Shown: one piece after another, positions 1 to 10,526 of the stretch
Layout: every line of letters begins with the position of its first letter
Position numbering within the stretch: the stretch's first letter is position 1
NCBI GenBank assembly: GCA_009667805.1
Contig: CM019069.1
Location: forward strand, 92,663,204-92,727,203
Direction: 5' to 3'
DNA: 64,000 nucleotides
Source: Leptobrachium leishanense
Taxonomy: Eukaryota; Chordata; Amphibia; Anura; Megophryidae
Translations under genes and position numbers: made by a program
The notes under the pieces: generated by a model
Told to the model about the DNA's origin: nothing
The model's database searches: none
What the model saw: only the letters and a program-made list of their open reading frames with translations

Positions 1-365
1 GGATTGTACAGTATCTGTTAAAGTGATCGGCAGTTTCCCACATTTCCCACAGGGACTTTCTGTGCCGCGGCGCAGCCTTAGCTGCAATGAATGGGCTGCT
101 GCAGCAGTGCGGTGGCCATCTGTAAGTATGTAGGGGGGGCACAATTCACTGCTGGGTCCAAATGGATTTTATTCACACAATTTTCAAAAAGGTTATTTTT
201 AGGAGTTCAGAAACAAATTCTTTAGCACAATAATGTACATGTGGGTGTTCCGTTGTAGGGTGTGTTTTTTTTTATGGGTGTGGCCTCCTGTGGGTGCGGA
301 ACAAGGGGGGCCCCATGCATGACCTCCTATTGCCCAGGGTCCCCATTAGTTGTCAGTCCGCCCCT
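1..365. mobile_element. Right end of a hAT-like element, truncated by the window start
   Basis: The block ends at 353-365 with CAGTCCGCCCCTG, which read inward is a CAGGGGCGG-type terminal inverted repeat typical of hAT transposons. The left end lies before the window, so the TSD cannot be tested. A segment near 50-80 (CCACAGGGACTTTCTGTGCC and following) recurs near 63535-63565 inside another hAT-type element, which supports its repeat nature. No coding capacity was seen. Confidence 0.5.
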
Positions 366-885
366 GGATCCCGCAGCTGTGACTTGAAACAGAACACCGA
401 ACATGGGCAGGCGGGATGGAATTTGCTACCATACCGCCCCTGTGCCTGACCACACGAGGTAAGTCCCTCCCTTGTAGGACCCTATATACCTGGCGAGTGC
501 AACATTGTTGCACCCTCCCCAATCAACTCACAGAACATTTATGACTGTCCATCACAGGCCGGCAGTCATGCTCCCTTTCCTTACAGGTACAGGGGATTAC
601 TTGACTGCTGAAGCCTGTGACTTCCTTTTTTGTCCCATACCCTTCCCCCCAATAATAACACAGACACAGTATTATGGAAAAGGGCATTGTCACAGCTTTA
701 TTGAAAACCAACATGTCATCACTTGTTTATTAATCCAACTATATTTTCTGACCCTAACGCGCTCGTCCTGCGGTAGGCAGTTCCCCCAAGTGGTAACCAC
801 GAGCTCATCGCCCCACCTGACCTGATTCAAGTGAGGGTCGTCTCCCCAGCAACCACCCATAGGCGGCTTATCCGTAACTGTTTCG
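366..885. other. Unassigned stretch beside the DIRS-like element
   Basis: No gene was recognised. It lies beyond the 3' end of the minus-strand DIRS-like coding region and could hold its 3' untranslated or terminal sequence, but I could not identify terminal repeats. Open frames here have no recognisable motif. Confidence 0.3.
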
Positions 886-1638
886 TTACTGGCAAGGCAT
901 CCCACCAACTCCAGAGGCTGCCGTGAACTCCAGCGGCAGTCTCTGCACTCCCACCGAAGCAAGCACCCTCTCAATATCACTCGTAAAACCAGCCAATAAG
1001 ATATCGAGCCCAATATCTGACAAATGTATGCCTTCATGATGCATAAGGTTCCCATTATCCCCTTCTAACACCACATGACGCACCGCAACTTCCTCCCCAA
1101 CTGCTCAACGAATCGCGAAAGCTCCAAGTTATCCCTCCGCCGAACCCGCTCAAGCGCCTGAGGAGCCACAAACGTGTCCTAGTGGGGCCGCGAAAACGAC
1201 CTCTGACCAAATTTAAGGAAACACCCTCAAACAGGCCAGAACAACGCACCAAGTCATATTTGAGAGTGTAGGTACATGTGTGACACTTACTGATAAAAAT
1301 ATACTTTGTATCCACCATCACTGATCTATTTGAGAGCGTGCAGCAGGTCCACCGACCGAACCACCCCAAAATTCGTTAACCCGAGCATGAACCAGCAAAA
1401 TTATTTTTTGGGGCACTCTCCTAGAAAACAACGACAACTCCCGAAAAACCTGCGCCCGCCGCAAACCCCGGATACCTAACCAGCGAACTCTGACCAGGTC
1501 CGACGGGATACCCAGATTCCTCCCATGGGGCTTACGTCCAGCCCCTTGAGCTGCCCAGTGGATATTTGAGTGGCCAAAGATCCACACGAACCGAGGAACA
1601 CCTGCAAATAAAAAAATTAGGACGAACATACGAGACAT
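886..1638 (-). pseudogene. SGNH hydrolase-like domain of the DIRS-like element
   Basis: The first part, 1638-1318, contains WIFGHSNIHWA, the serine-containing block I of SGNH/GDSL-type hydrolases in these elements, followed by RVRWLGIRGLRRAQVF. After a degenerate middle (about 1318-1085) with frame changes, 1083-886 carries EGIHLSDIGLDILLAGF, matching block V with its catalytic His. Between them KALERVRRR-type sequence is readable in another frame, so at least two frameshifts are needed. The domain is known in some YR retroelements, where its role is unclear; lipid or acetyl-ester hydrolysis is only presumed from the fold. Transcribed downstream of the recombinase. The second catalytic block (usually GGND) reads as HARVNEF here and looks lost. 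Confidence 0.6.
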
Positions 1639-1639
1639 A

Positions 1640-1820
1640 CAGGGTTATTCAGAGAGAGGTGAAAACCAGGGGAATGACTGGAGAAGTGAAAATTCTAGGT
1701 CAAAATAACCAAACCAGAAAAATTCACCCATTTATCTCACTTTCCAAATCGACTATTTGGTCTAGATGGCTCATTCTCCTGCCAATTCTCTTGGTTTTCA
1801 CCTCTCTCTGAATAACCCTG
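1640..1820. mobile_element. Palindromic MITE (family M) inserted in the DIRS-like element
   Basis: The left end CAGGGTTATTCAGAGAGAGG is matched by the inverse at the right end. The inverted similarity continues inward through GTGAAAACCA and further, so the 181-bp element is close to a full palindrome. A second copy at 48816-51770 shares the sequence throughout, which fixes the ends. Both copies are preceded by GACATA, so the true terminus or the TSD rule is uncertain. No coding capacity. The insertion falls just after the SGHK residues of the recombinase, near where the catalytic tyrosine is expected. Confidence 0.8.
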
Positions 1821-1825
1821 TTTGT

Positions 1826-2813
1826 GCCCCGACCGCCGGCTACCGAGGCACTGCAGCATTTCCGTAGACGCACCCGCCCCCGCAGTGACCGTAGCAGTGC
1901 CATTACAGAATGAATGCGGCGCATAAAGTGACGGATCAATGCCCAACTCCCCAACGCAAATCCGGAACACAGCAGTAAATTGGTACAGCGTAAGGGGAAC
2001 CCCTGCCAAATGCACCGAAAAGGAACCCTCTCCACATGGACGCAGCGCCAAATAATTCCTTGTTAAGTCCCAAGGGAAACCCTCCCTGGAAAGCCTACCT
2101 TGGAAAGCCTACCCAGAGTAACCCAGGTCCCCGTTCCATGCTGGGCCATCTTAGAGCTCGCAATAAAAATTCGCACCCCTTCGTCAACAACTAACACATG
2201 CCCCCACAGCAAATTAGACGAAACCCAGGAACTACATGCAACAAGCTTCCCGATACGAAACGCCCCAAAAAAGCAAAACGCGAAGGACACCTGAAACAAA
2301 GCCAAAGGCGAAAAGCAAACCGTAGGCAAACCACGCAACAGGCCAAAAAACAACTCCTATGAGGTGGACCTATGCTGATCCGGAGCACAGCCCCGGCACC
2401 ACCGCCTTCCGCAACAAGAAATCCTGACCCACATTTTCCCAACCCATCAGCTGGCATAAAAAGGACAGCCCCGCCAAAGCCTTCTGTGCTCCAGCTCTGG
2501 AACTCCTCCGCTCCTGCAATTCAGAAACAAAAACCAGCGTGGCCCACCGCCGATCCTCTGAGGACAGCCAACCCCTTTTGTCCGTTGCCGCCGATGCCCA
2601 CGACTGCCAGACCTGCATGTTGGACCGCCAGCTCGACTCCGCCAACGCTCTGTCTACCAGCCTCATTAGACCAGCGAAACAGGGCTCCAGTCCACAGCCA
2701 GGATGGAAAAGGTGTTGCCATCGAAGATGCCTGGGGAGCCACCTGCAAAAACGGTCCCAGTGGGATCGGGAGAGAGAATCAGCAATGACATTGGCCACAC
2801 CCAGCACATGCAC
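1826..2813 (-). pseudogene. Tyrosine recombinase of the DIRS-like element, broken
   Basis: In a functional element this enzyme would integrate a circular DNA intermediate by site-specific strand exchange through a tyrosine. 2813-2370 begins with the end of RNase H (VIADSLSRSHWDRF) and then the SAM-like N-terminal domain (WQSWASAATDKRGW). 2353-2063, in another frame, holds the core with FFGAFRIGKLVA, which includes the first catalytic Arg, then FIASSKMAQHGTGTWV. 2051-1826 holds YAPHSFCNGTATVTAGAGAS and LQCLGSRRSGH. The HxxR motif reads HSFC, so the second catalytic Arg is lost. The tyrosine region is interrupted by the MITE at 1640-1820. Two frameshifts separate the three pieces. Confidence 0.8.
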
Positions 2814-2816
2814 CTC

Positions 2817-3150
2817 CTACAACCAGATGTTATGCTCAAGGCAATGCAGTACCAAATGGCGCAGCAAAGCCAAAACCGGGGCGGAACCAGAAGATGAGCG
2901 GCTCACGACATGCACAACACTCATATCATCAGTTCGAAAAACCACGCACTGATTTGTCAGCTTCTCTCCCCACAATTCCAAGGCCACCACGAACGGAAAA
3001 TGCTTGAAGAATGTCAAATTATTCTGAACCAAGGAGGAAGCAGCTCACTCCGGGGGCCAAGCCTGAGAGCACCATTTCCCTTGGAATTAGGCCCCGAACC
3101 CACCTGAACCCGAAGCATCAGTGAACAGCTCCAGGGACCCATTATCCACT
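2817..3150 (-). pseudogene. RNase H domain of the DIRS-like element
   Basis: The domain would degrade the RNA strand of the replication intermediate. Reading down from about 3150, LELFTDASGSGGFGA carries the first catalytic Asp (TDAS). It is followed by two in-frame stops and then by the open part 3032-2817, with FPFVVALELWGEKL (conserved Glu region), VVFRTDDMSVVHVVSR (Asp) and LALLRHLVLHCLEHNIWL. This order is characteristic of the RNase H that follows RT in DIRS elements. It continues directly into the ADSLSR motif at the head of the recombinase piece. Confidence 0.75.
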
Positions 3151-3156
3151 TCAGCC

Positions 3157-3960
3157 TCACGCCAGTACGTATGCCCATTGTAGGCTGCCAAAAAGTGCGC
3201 CGCATGGCAGGTCCTCTTTCAACAACCGGGTAATGCAGAGAAAATTATGTGGCATCCTGACGCCGGCCAACGCCAAGGACAACCGGCGACAGAACGCCCT
3301 CCCCATAGGCATCACATGACATGTGAAAGCTAAGTGGCCCAAGAGTGACTGCAAGTCCTGTAACCACAGCTTCAAAGTGCCTAAGGCTCGCACCACCAAA
3401 CCCTGCAACACCTCAATCTTATTGTCCTGCAAGCAAAAAACCCTCTGCACCCTGTCAATTTTGATACCTAGAAAGGACAATTGTCTACAAAGACCCTCCA
3501 CATCCACCTTAGCCAATCGGTACCCCAGACCAGCATCCTTAACCAGCTGAAGCGCCTCATCAAAAGAGGCATACTGGACACGACAAGCATCCTTAACTAT
3601 GCCGTCATTAACAGAAGCACCAGCTGGATAAGACAAGTGGTGGATCATCCTGAATTTACCACTCACCTTCTTAGGGACAAGCCCCACAGGAGAAATTTGT
3701 AATTTTGGGAAAGGTAAATCTGGAAAAGGGCCCGTCATCCTCCCCAACTGCACCTTCCGGTCCAGCTTCTTTGGCAACACCCCTTCATTCTGCCGTGCTG
3801 ACAAATTTCCAGAAAACAAAGGGAAGTCCGATGGTTCGTGGGGAATAAGAAAGCCTGAGAAAAACCCATCCGGCAGCAACTCTGCCACATGAGGGTTAGG
3901 ATATTTGGCGTACAACGGGAGCATCGCGTGAACGCGCACCGGAAACCCCGCCCACCAAGC
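3157..3960 (-). pseudogene. Reverse transcriptase of the DIRS-like element, catalytic core deleted
   Basis: An open frame at 3939-3157 (260 codons) carries the fingers and first palm motifs: LPFPKLQISPVGLVPKK, then GKFRMIHHLSYPAGASVNDG, both diagnostic for DIRS-type RT, then AKVDVEG with the motif A Asp. The next residues, CRQLSFLGIKIDRVQ, belong to the region after the catalytic YxDD box. About 100 residues holding motifs B and C are therefore missing without loss of frame. The later part (LQSLLGHLAFTCHVMPMGRAFCRRL) matches the RT-RNase H connection. The long open frame is misleading: this protein could not polymerise DNA. Confidence 0.85.
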
Positions 3961-4002
3961 TCCTCCCGACTGGCAGGCTTAGACACTGCACCCATTCTTT
4001 TT

Positions 4003-4516
4003 TTAAAGCAGCGAACAAGGGATGGGGGCCCCCACACCCAGAACATTCATGCCGAAAGCTGCACACTGACGCCCATCTGCAGTGTGACTAGTTATAAAGC
4101 CAGCAGCACCCTTTACATCCGACTGCTGATCCCCCGGGGCCCTGGGAACAGCGGCTCCAAGAAAGGATGGCACCCCAGGATGAGTTGGTGTCATTAACAT
4201 AAGCCACAAATTGGTATCCTGTACATCAAACCGCATACCTGAGCGCACCGCAATTTTCTGCCGAAACGTCTGGCCATAGCAGAACCAGCATTGCCCCCAT
4301 ACACCTTGTAGGCTTCCCATATGAGGTCCAAATACCGAGTAAGTAATACAGTAATACAGTAAGTAATGAGACACTACACTCAGGGTAAAGCTCACACAGA
4401 ATACTGCAGTATGCCAGGAAGCCCTGCATCCAATTCCCAAACGTATGCAGCAAAGATTTTTCCTTGTCCTTATCCTTGCCCCCCATCAAGGAATCCAGCT
4501 TCCTAGGGTGATCCAC
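4003..4516 (-). pseudogene. Gag-like region of the DIRS-like element
   Basis: Two overlapping frames, 4516-4226 and 4440-4003, together give a DIRS-type Gag: FGNWMQGFLAYCSILCELYP, then GMRFDVQDTNLWLMLMTP. The tail ADGRQCAAFGMNVLGVGAPIP resembles the Cys-rich CxF..KCSGCGGxHP knuckle with several cysteines lost. Gag would package the RNA. It lies directly upstream of RT in the sense direction, as in the DIRS order. At least one frameshift near 4300-4400 is needed. Confidence 0.6.
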
Positions 4517-4526
4517 AGACTACTTA

Positions 4527-5141
4527 TCAAGAGAGATCAGCGTTAGGATGTTCACATACTCCCCTCTCCATATTTTTTACCTGACCTCTTTTGTCACCTG
4601 CAAGCCCAGCGGCGACAAATAGCAAGTAGTCACCACACGTGTCAGAAAAAGACCTCCCTGACCCACACAGGACCCCACCATCCCTGACAGCACCACCCCC
4701 AACCACTGCCAGAGCCTCTGTTTGCACTTCCGCCGGAACATGGGCAGGCAGCATGACAGGTGCCGGCGCCTGGACTTCCCCGCGAGCCACCAGCTCATCC
4801 CACCAGCACTGAAGAGCTGCAACCAGGGCATCCATCAGCCCCGTCGATCCCGAGCAATCACTTGCAGCATTGCCAGCGCCAGCTAGGCCCCGCAATTGAA
4901 AAGCTGCCCCCAAATCAGACTCACGTGCTGCCATGAGTCTTGATGGGCATCCAGGAACAGCGCCAGCAGCCGCAGAAGATCCTCCTTCCGGGCATCCAAG
5001 CTCCATCGATGTGGCAACCGAGCCACTCCCACCAGAGCGCCGATCCATGGAGTCTTGCGCCGGCCCATTGACTCCCACAGGGCATTTAACATACCCAGGA
5101 TCCCGATCTGTGGAGTCCTGCGCCGGTCCATGAATGCCCAC
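4527..5141 (-). pseudogene. Possible N-terminal gag part or leader of the DIRS-like element
   Basis: A 204-codon open frame rich in Gly, Ala, Val and Ser sits immediately upstream (sense direction) of the recognisable gag part. It shows an internal near-repeat (NGPAQDS and HGPAQDS). I recognise no domain. Its position suggests the disordered N-terminal portion of Gag, but composition alone could produce this open frame. Confidence 0.3.
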
Positions 5142-5451
5142 AGGGCATTCAGCATAGCTAGGTGCCCGGATTCAGTACTGCACCCTGGCACAGACCTCTC
5201 TCCATCCTCCGGAGCCATCCTCCATGCGCTGACCGCTATCCCCGGTTTCCAGATCCACTGGATTCCTATTCTGGCAATCGCCAGCATGGGCACCGCCATG
5301 TTGGGGGCATGGCCGTCATGGCAAATGTGTCATTGACGCCATGCGACGCGCTGGATGTCGACGGGGGCGGAGCCACGAGGAAAGGGAATACTTTCGTGCC
5401 ACATTACCTGAAGCCGCTGGAAGAGAAGGTCCTGTTCACATGCTTGCCATG

Positions 5452-5560
5452 CGGCCATCTTGCCCACCTCCACCCCAGCCATCATAGGCTCCTCCACCGC
5501 AGCCATCTTGGGCTGCTCCACCACAGCCATCTTGGGCTCCTCCACTGCAGCCATCTTGCT
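5452..5560. repeat. 24-bp minisatellite, about 4.5 units
   Basis: AGCCATC recurs at 5477, 5501, 5525 and 5549, a constant spacing of 24 bp, with a diverged unit upstream. The unit is close to AGCCATCTTGGGCTCCTCCA plus four bases. A multiple of three, it keeps frames open on both strands, which explains local ORFs with no other support. Confidence 0.85.
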
Positions 5561-5584
5561 GCACCTGACCAGGTTGTTTTTCAT

Positions 5585-5786
5585 TGTTTCCTGTCCCCAG
5601 GGCAGTACCAGGACCCCCATACACCTTTTATGGCCAATATCTTGCAAATATGCACTCTTGGAGGGGACCTTAATTTTCAAACGTTCGAGCCCCATTGACT
5701 TGCATGGTGTTTGCATTGTGTTCAAGTTCGCTGTCGGGTGTTCGAGTTCAATTGCAAACCAAACATGGGGGTGTTCGGCCCATAAC
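5585..5786 (-). mobile_element. Partial copy of the hAT-like family found at 43305-45291
   Basis: Read on the minus strand from 5786, GGCCGAACACCCCC, GAACTCGAACACC and the run ending in TAAAAGGTGTATGGGGGTCC match the start of the element at 43305-43535. Only about the first 200 bp are present. Its relation to the DIRS-like element (insertion or juxtaposition) could not be decided. Confidence 0.65.
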
Positions 5787-5810
5787 TAGTGGCTTCCTGT
5801 GCCTGCTCTG

Positions 5811-6715
5811 CAGGGTCGGCCCGACCATGGTGCAAAGTGGAGCAGCGGCGCCAGGCGGAAGAAATTCTGGGTTGGCAAATTTTTGCCACTGGCGCTGCTG
5901 CACTATTTTTTTTATCGGCCCCCGAACAGTGAATGGCGCCCAGCAGCTTGAGGAGGATCTGCCCACAAGTGTGCGGTACACACACACATGCGGCCAGCCG
6001 GGTCTAGAATGAAAGGGATTACTGCAGTGCGTGTGTGGGCGAATCCTCCAGACTCCGGCAACTTCTCTCCTCTCGCCGGGTCCTAGCTGGGTATGTGAAA
6101 CTGGGCTCTGCTGGGTATATGAAACTGGGCTCTGCTGGGTATGTGAAACTGGGCTCTGCTGGGTATGTGAAATTAGGCTCTGCTGGGTATGTGAAACTGG
6201 GCTCTGCTGGGTATGTGAAACTAGGCTCTGCTGGGTATGTGAAACTGGGATCTGCTGGGTATGTGAAACTGGGCTCTGCTGGGTATGTGAAACTAGGCTC
6301 TGCTGGGTATGTGAAACTAGGCTCTGCTGGGTATGTGAAACTGGGCTCTGCTGAGTATGTGAAATTGGGCTCTGCTGGGTATGTGAAACTGGGCTCTGCT
6401 GGGAATGTGAAACTGGGCTCTGCTGGGTATGTGATATTCTGGGCTCTGCTGGGTATGTGATATTCTGGGCTCTGCTGGGTACGTGAAACTCTGGGCTCTG
6501 CTGGGGATTTGAAACTCTGGGCTCAGTTATACACACCTCAAATTACTGTTTCACAGAGCTCCACAGCAATAAAATTCTAATGTACGTTGTGTATGAGTGT
6601 TTGAATTTTATTGCTGTGGCGCACTGTGATACACTCATACACACTGCGAGTTTTTTTTGGGGGGGCAGCATTTCATCCTTCGCTCCAGGCAGCACAATAT
6701 CTTGGGCCGGCCCTG
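5811..6715. mobile_element. Non-autonomous hAT-type element with perfect 8-bp TSD
   Basis: The terminal inverted repeats are CAGGGTCGGCCC on the left and CAGGGCCGGCCC read inward on the right (11 of 12 identical). They are flanked by identical CTGCTCTG at 5803-5810 and 6716-6723. An 8-bp TSD with CAGGG ends is the hAT signature. The interior is mostly a 24-bp minisatellite plus one or two units of the 60-bp satellite also seen in other hAT-type elements here. There is no transposase. Confidence 0.9.
6088..6535 (+). repeat. 24-bp minisatellite, about 18 units
   Basis: The unit GGGTATGTGAAACTGGGCTC plus TGCT repeats in tandem. The first dozen units are exactly 24 bp; the last units are 25-27 bp through small insertions (GATATTCT, AAACTCT). 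Because 24 is a multiple of three, all frames on both strands stay open and translate to 8-residue repeats such as SAGYVKLG. I do not regard the resulting ORFs of 107-262 codons as genes. Confidence 0.95.
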
Positions 6716-7118
6716 CTGCTCTGGCATCCTTCAACAAGTGGAGGACTCAGGCAGGGTATGGGGGCTTTTAGGAAGAGAAAGGGAAGGTATGAGCACTGGT
6801 AATAATAGCTAATATAGCAGAGGGGTGGTGGAGAGCTCCAGGATCAGGCATCCATTTTGTTGATTGTCACCTTTGATTGCAAATTCAGCAAAGCCACTGC
6901 TTATTGAATTACACCCATTACATTTTCATATTTAAAAAGTAATTAAAGGTCACTCCAAAAGTAACCAAAAAGGCCTTACTCTTTTAATATTAATTCAATA
7001 GGGGAAAATTAATAGGGCAATATATTTTTGCAACAAGACATGTAATGTTACTGGACTCCGGTTACACACACACGGGGAAGTCAATTTAAGACTAGATTAT
7101 CATATGGATAAATATCAC
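6716..7118. other. Unassigned AT-rich spacer between two hAT-type elements
   Basis: Apart from the TSD copies at its two edges, I see no gene, repeat family or structured motif here. Confidence 0.5.
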
Positions 7119-8172
7119 CACTAGCGTCGCAAGGTGGGGGCGGGGGGTGCGGCCCGCACCAGGTGACACCCGCCTAAGGGTGGGTGTCTCACCCTGTGAC
7201 GCAGTGTTCAGCTCCCTGTGAGCGTCCGAAGCTATGGAGCTCTGGCGCTCGCCTGGGGGAACCACGTCACAGCCGAGTTCTCGCAAGATCGCGGCTGGTC
7301 ACGTGGCTCCCCAAGGCGAGCACCCAAGCTCCATGCCACCGGACGCTCAGAGGGAACCGAACACACGGCGGGCAGTGGCGACAGGAGGTGAGCTGGGGCC
7401 TGGGGGCAGTGTATCCATGAGAACTGCTGGGGCATTATCCATGAGAGCTGCTGGGGCAATATCCATGAGAGCTGCTGGGGCAATATCCATGTGAGCTGGG
7501 GCAGTATCCATGTGTGCTGGGGGCTTATCCATGAGAGCTGGGGCAATATCCATGTGTGAGCTGGTCTGGGGCAATATATCCATGTGTGGGCTGGTCTGGG
7601 ACAATATATCCATGTGTGAGCTGGTCTGGGGGCAATATATCCATATGTGAGCTGGTCTGGGGCAATATATCCATGTGTGAGCTGGTCTGGGGCAATATAT
7701 CCATGTGTGAACTGGTCTGGGGCAATATATCCATGTTTGAGCTGGTCTGGGGCAATATATCCATATGTGAGCTGGGGCAATATATATCCATGGGTGAGCT
7801 GCTGGGGGCAATATAGAATTGTGAGCTGGGGCAATATATCCATATGTGAGCTGGGGGCAATATATAACCATGGGTGAGCAGCTGGGGGCAATATATCCAG
7901 AGCTGCTGGGGGCAATATATATCCATGTGTGCTTTCACTTTCACTGCCTTTGAATAGGCACCATACTTGCTGGCAGTTGGCAAAAATTTGTGTGAGCATA
8001 TGAGAGAGCTCCACAGCAATAAACCTCACAGTAATGTGTGCTGTGTATGAGCATTCAGTGTTATATGGAGTACTGATTTATGAGTAGTTAAAAAAAATCC
8101 GTAAAACTCATGGGCGGCGGGTGACACCATAAGTTACCGCACCGGGTGACATCAACCCTAGTGACGCCACTG
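7119..8172. mobile_element. Non-autonomous hAT-type element (CAGTGGCGT family), copy 1
   Basis: The right end, read inward, starts CAGTGGCGTCACTAGGG; the left end CACTAGCGTCGCAAGG is a decayed match. Flanks AATATCAC (7111-7118) and AATATCGC (8173-8180) agree at 7 of 8 positions, a hAT-size TSD. The last 240 bp match the last 240 bp of the element at 15310-16251, including the GTTACCGCACCGGGTGACA motif. The interior is an expanded 30-bp minisatellite. No transposase. Confidence 0.85.
7405..7925 (+). repeat. Minisatellite of 24- and 30-bp units
   Basis: From about 7545 the unit GTGAGCTGGTCTGGGGCAAT plus ATATCCATGT (30 bp) repeats about seven times. Before and after it, shorter related units (GCTGCTGGGGCAATATCCAT) of 24-27 bp occur. 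Units of 24 and 30 bp preserve frame, giving long apparent ORFs on both strands that are repeat artefacts. Confidence 0.9.
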
Positions 8173-10526
8173 AATATCGCCAAGTTGCTATGATGGGAAA
8201 ATCAATATTATGATTAATATTATGGGCTAGAATTCTATGTTCGCTAAAAAAAAATCTCTATATGCATACCGGTTTAAAACATTAAAAGAATCCTAACGTA
8301 CGTGTGTATTAGTTTGTTACAATACTGTATTAATCAATCTTGTTTAAGTACTTCTGACCCAAAAATTTTCCATCCAAATTTACAGAATGCTTTTGAAAGG
8401 TGAACATAAGAAAAGAACGTAAACACTGGAACAGGTCTTGGAGGAGTGACGACAAACATTTGGCACCTAAGTTGTTTTTAAGTAAGTTTCCTATGATATT
8501 TGGCCAGCCATTTGGAAATGTGGTCTAAAGCAGCACGTTCCCCGGCAATAAAATTGAAAACAATAAAAAAATACAGCTACATTTGTTAGTTTTTCTTATA
8601 GTTTACAGTAACTTTACACTGAAGGTTCTATTTAAGTAGCAGCGGCTTCATTTACAGTTGCTAAGATAATATGCTGTATGTGAAATGGGCAGTGTGTAGT
8701 TTATTTCGTAAAGCCTATAATGATCAAAATTACTTTTTTGTTCGTGAAGTAAATTTCAGTGATGTTCAACAACCAACAATGAAAAACTAGATCTGTAGTG
8801 TCAAGTAAGAAATCAATTTACTAAACCATCATAGAAACGTAAATGAAATGAAACATGAAAACAAATTCTTGCCATCATTCATGTTATATATAAAAATGCA
8901 AGACATACAAAAAAAGCAAGAAAAAGAGGTATAGAAAGAGTTGCTTTTGTTGTATGAAACATGAGTAGCTTTGGGAATACTGTAGTTTGAAATGAAATGA
9001 GTATATTGACTTATCTCCTTTGTAAATGTTAGGAAAGTTTAATGTAGGCTTAAATATTACAAGAGATATAAGATACCACATAGTTTTTTTTATCACTTTA
9101 CAGGTTTATAATATGTATAAATAGTTTGTAGTTGCTATAAACCAGGGCACTGTTGAATAAATCTTACTAATTTACATTAGTATGAAAAAAGAAAACGAAG
9201 GTCCTTGCATCATGGATACGAATCTTAATTTCTGAAAATGGCACTAATTTTAACAGTGCTCTTGTACAATGGTTTCAAAAAGACACCAGTCAATCAGTGA
9301 CAAAAACGAATTCTTTATACTGACATCCATGTTATTAATATCCTTGTTAACGGTGACCTTGCCAACAGCAATAATATTTACCTCAGACCGCATTTTGTTC
9401 AGCAGACAATAGAAAACAACATGAAAGCACAAAGACAGAATAATGATAGCATAACTCTGAGAAGGGAGCATACTCAATTGTTGAAGGAGAATTGAAAGCC
9501 AGGGAAAAATATCATATATAATATAAACATATACTGTTTCGACATTACAAATATATATTTTGGATTAGAGCACAAGCCAGTATGATTGTCTGTTTGCATA
9601 TTGAAATTCGATTTTTCAAAAGTCTGAGAACATATTTATTCAGAGCCCGGGGCTTTGGTTTTCTTTTTATATATTAATTTATAATGATGGCATATTAACC
9701 CCTACACTACCATGATCCTGAATATACATTAAGCATATAGCAAACACAGCAGCCCCAGATCGCAATAAGACGATCTGGAGCTATGCTGTATCATTGCTAA
9801 AGGATTTCCTTTGTTACAAATGAATTTCATTTTCATTTGGACTGCAAGATGTTCCCCCAAAGACTTAGCACCATGGGCATGATCCCCGAGCTACTAACAC
9901 CTTTTAAAGCCAGATGGGGAATGTCTCTAGTGGACTTTTTCCCCAGCAGATCCTGCATGGAGCCATGAATTGTAGTAACTCCGTTTGGCCAGAAGATGGA
10001 GACAAGCTGGTTTTACTGGTTCTTCGAATAATAGGCCTGAATAAAAAGGCCTGTCCCATGTTATAAATATATTAGGCAAATATATGGGTAACAAATTTCC
10101 CTGTCATCCCTGTCACAGATTGCAGCTTGGGAATGTAATAAACAGTGCTATTAGGTGAAATAGGCCACTGCCTGGGGTCACGGTGCTATGTCTTTCATCA
10201 GAGGAGCACACACATGTAGACACTGGCACACATAAATGTGGTATGTGGACACTTGTCAGGGACGTCCACTTCAGAAGAACCAGGTTGCAGAGATAGCAAG
10301 TCTTTAAGGGTCACCCACTATGCAAAGGACCACTATATGCATGTACAGTCCAAGTGTAGCAGTCAGTGGAAAGCCTGGGGAAAATTGGCGACCATTGAAC
10401 AGGCAGGATCACAAGGCAGGCCGCAGGCAAAATGGTAGATAGTTACAAATCAGGGTCTAGCCAGGAAGTCAGGATAGCAATAGACAGTGTGCTTGGATCG
10501 AGACCATGAGGGAGCACAACAACTAT
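8173..10526. other. AT-rich background, nothing recognised
   Basis: About 2.3 kb with low GC, scattered short ORFs and no recognisable protein motif, tandem array or paired inverted repeat. It may be intron or intergenic single-copy sequence. Confidence 0.5.

Larger units (their letters stand above)
886..5330 (-). mobile_element. DIRS-order (DIRS/Ngaro-like) tyrosine-recombinase retroelement, degenerate
   Basis: Reading the minus strand from high to low coordinates gives a gag-like region, reverse transcriptase, RNase H, tyrosine recombinase and an SGNH hydrolase-like domain. RT plus RNase H plus a tyrosine recombinase instead of a DDE integrase defines the DIRS order. The extra SGNH-like domain is known in some fish and amphibian YR retroelements. 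All modules carry stops, frameshifts or deletions, so the copy cannot move itself. A palindromic MITE at 1640-1820 splits the recombinase from the SGNH part. Element ends and terminal repeats were not resolved; the 5' limit near 5330 is where gag-like sequence gives way to other repeats. Confidence 0.85.

Noticed and set aside
2372..2952. Plus-strand ORFs of 137-138 codons opposite the DIRS-like recombinase
   Set aside because: Antisense shadows of the recognisable minus-strand recombinase and RNase H.
5748..6536. 262-codon minus-strand ORF with SHTQQSPV repeats and plus-strand 141-codon ORF
   Set aside because: Both arise from the 24-bp minisatellite, whose period keeps all frames open.
7232..8029. 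265-codon minus-strand ORF with HGYIAPDQLT repeats
   Set aside because: Product of 24- and 30-bp minisatellite units; no support outside the array.
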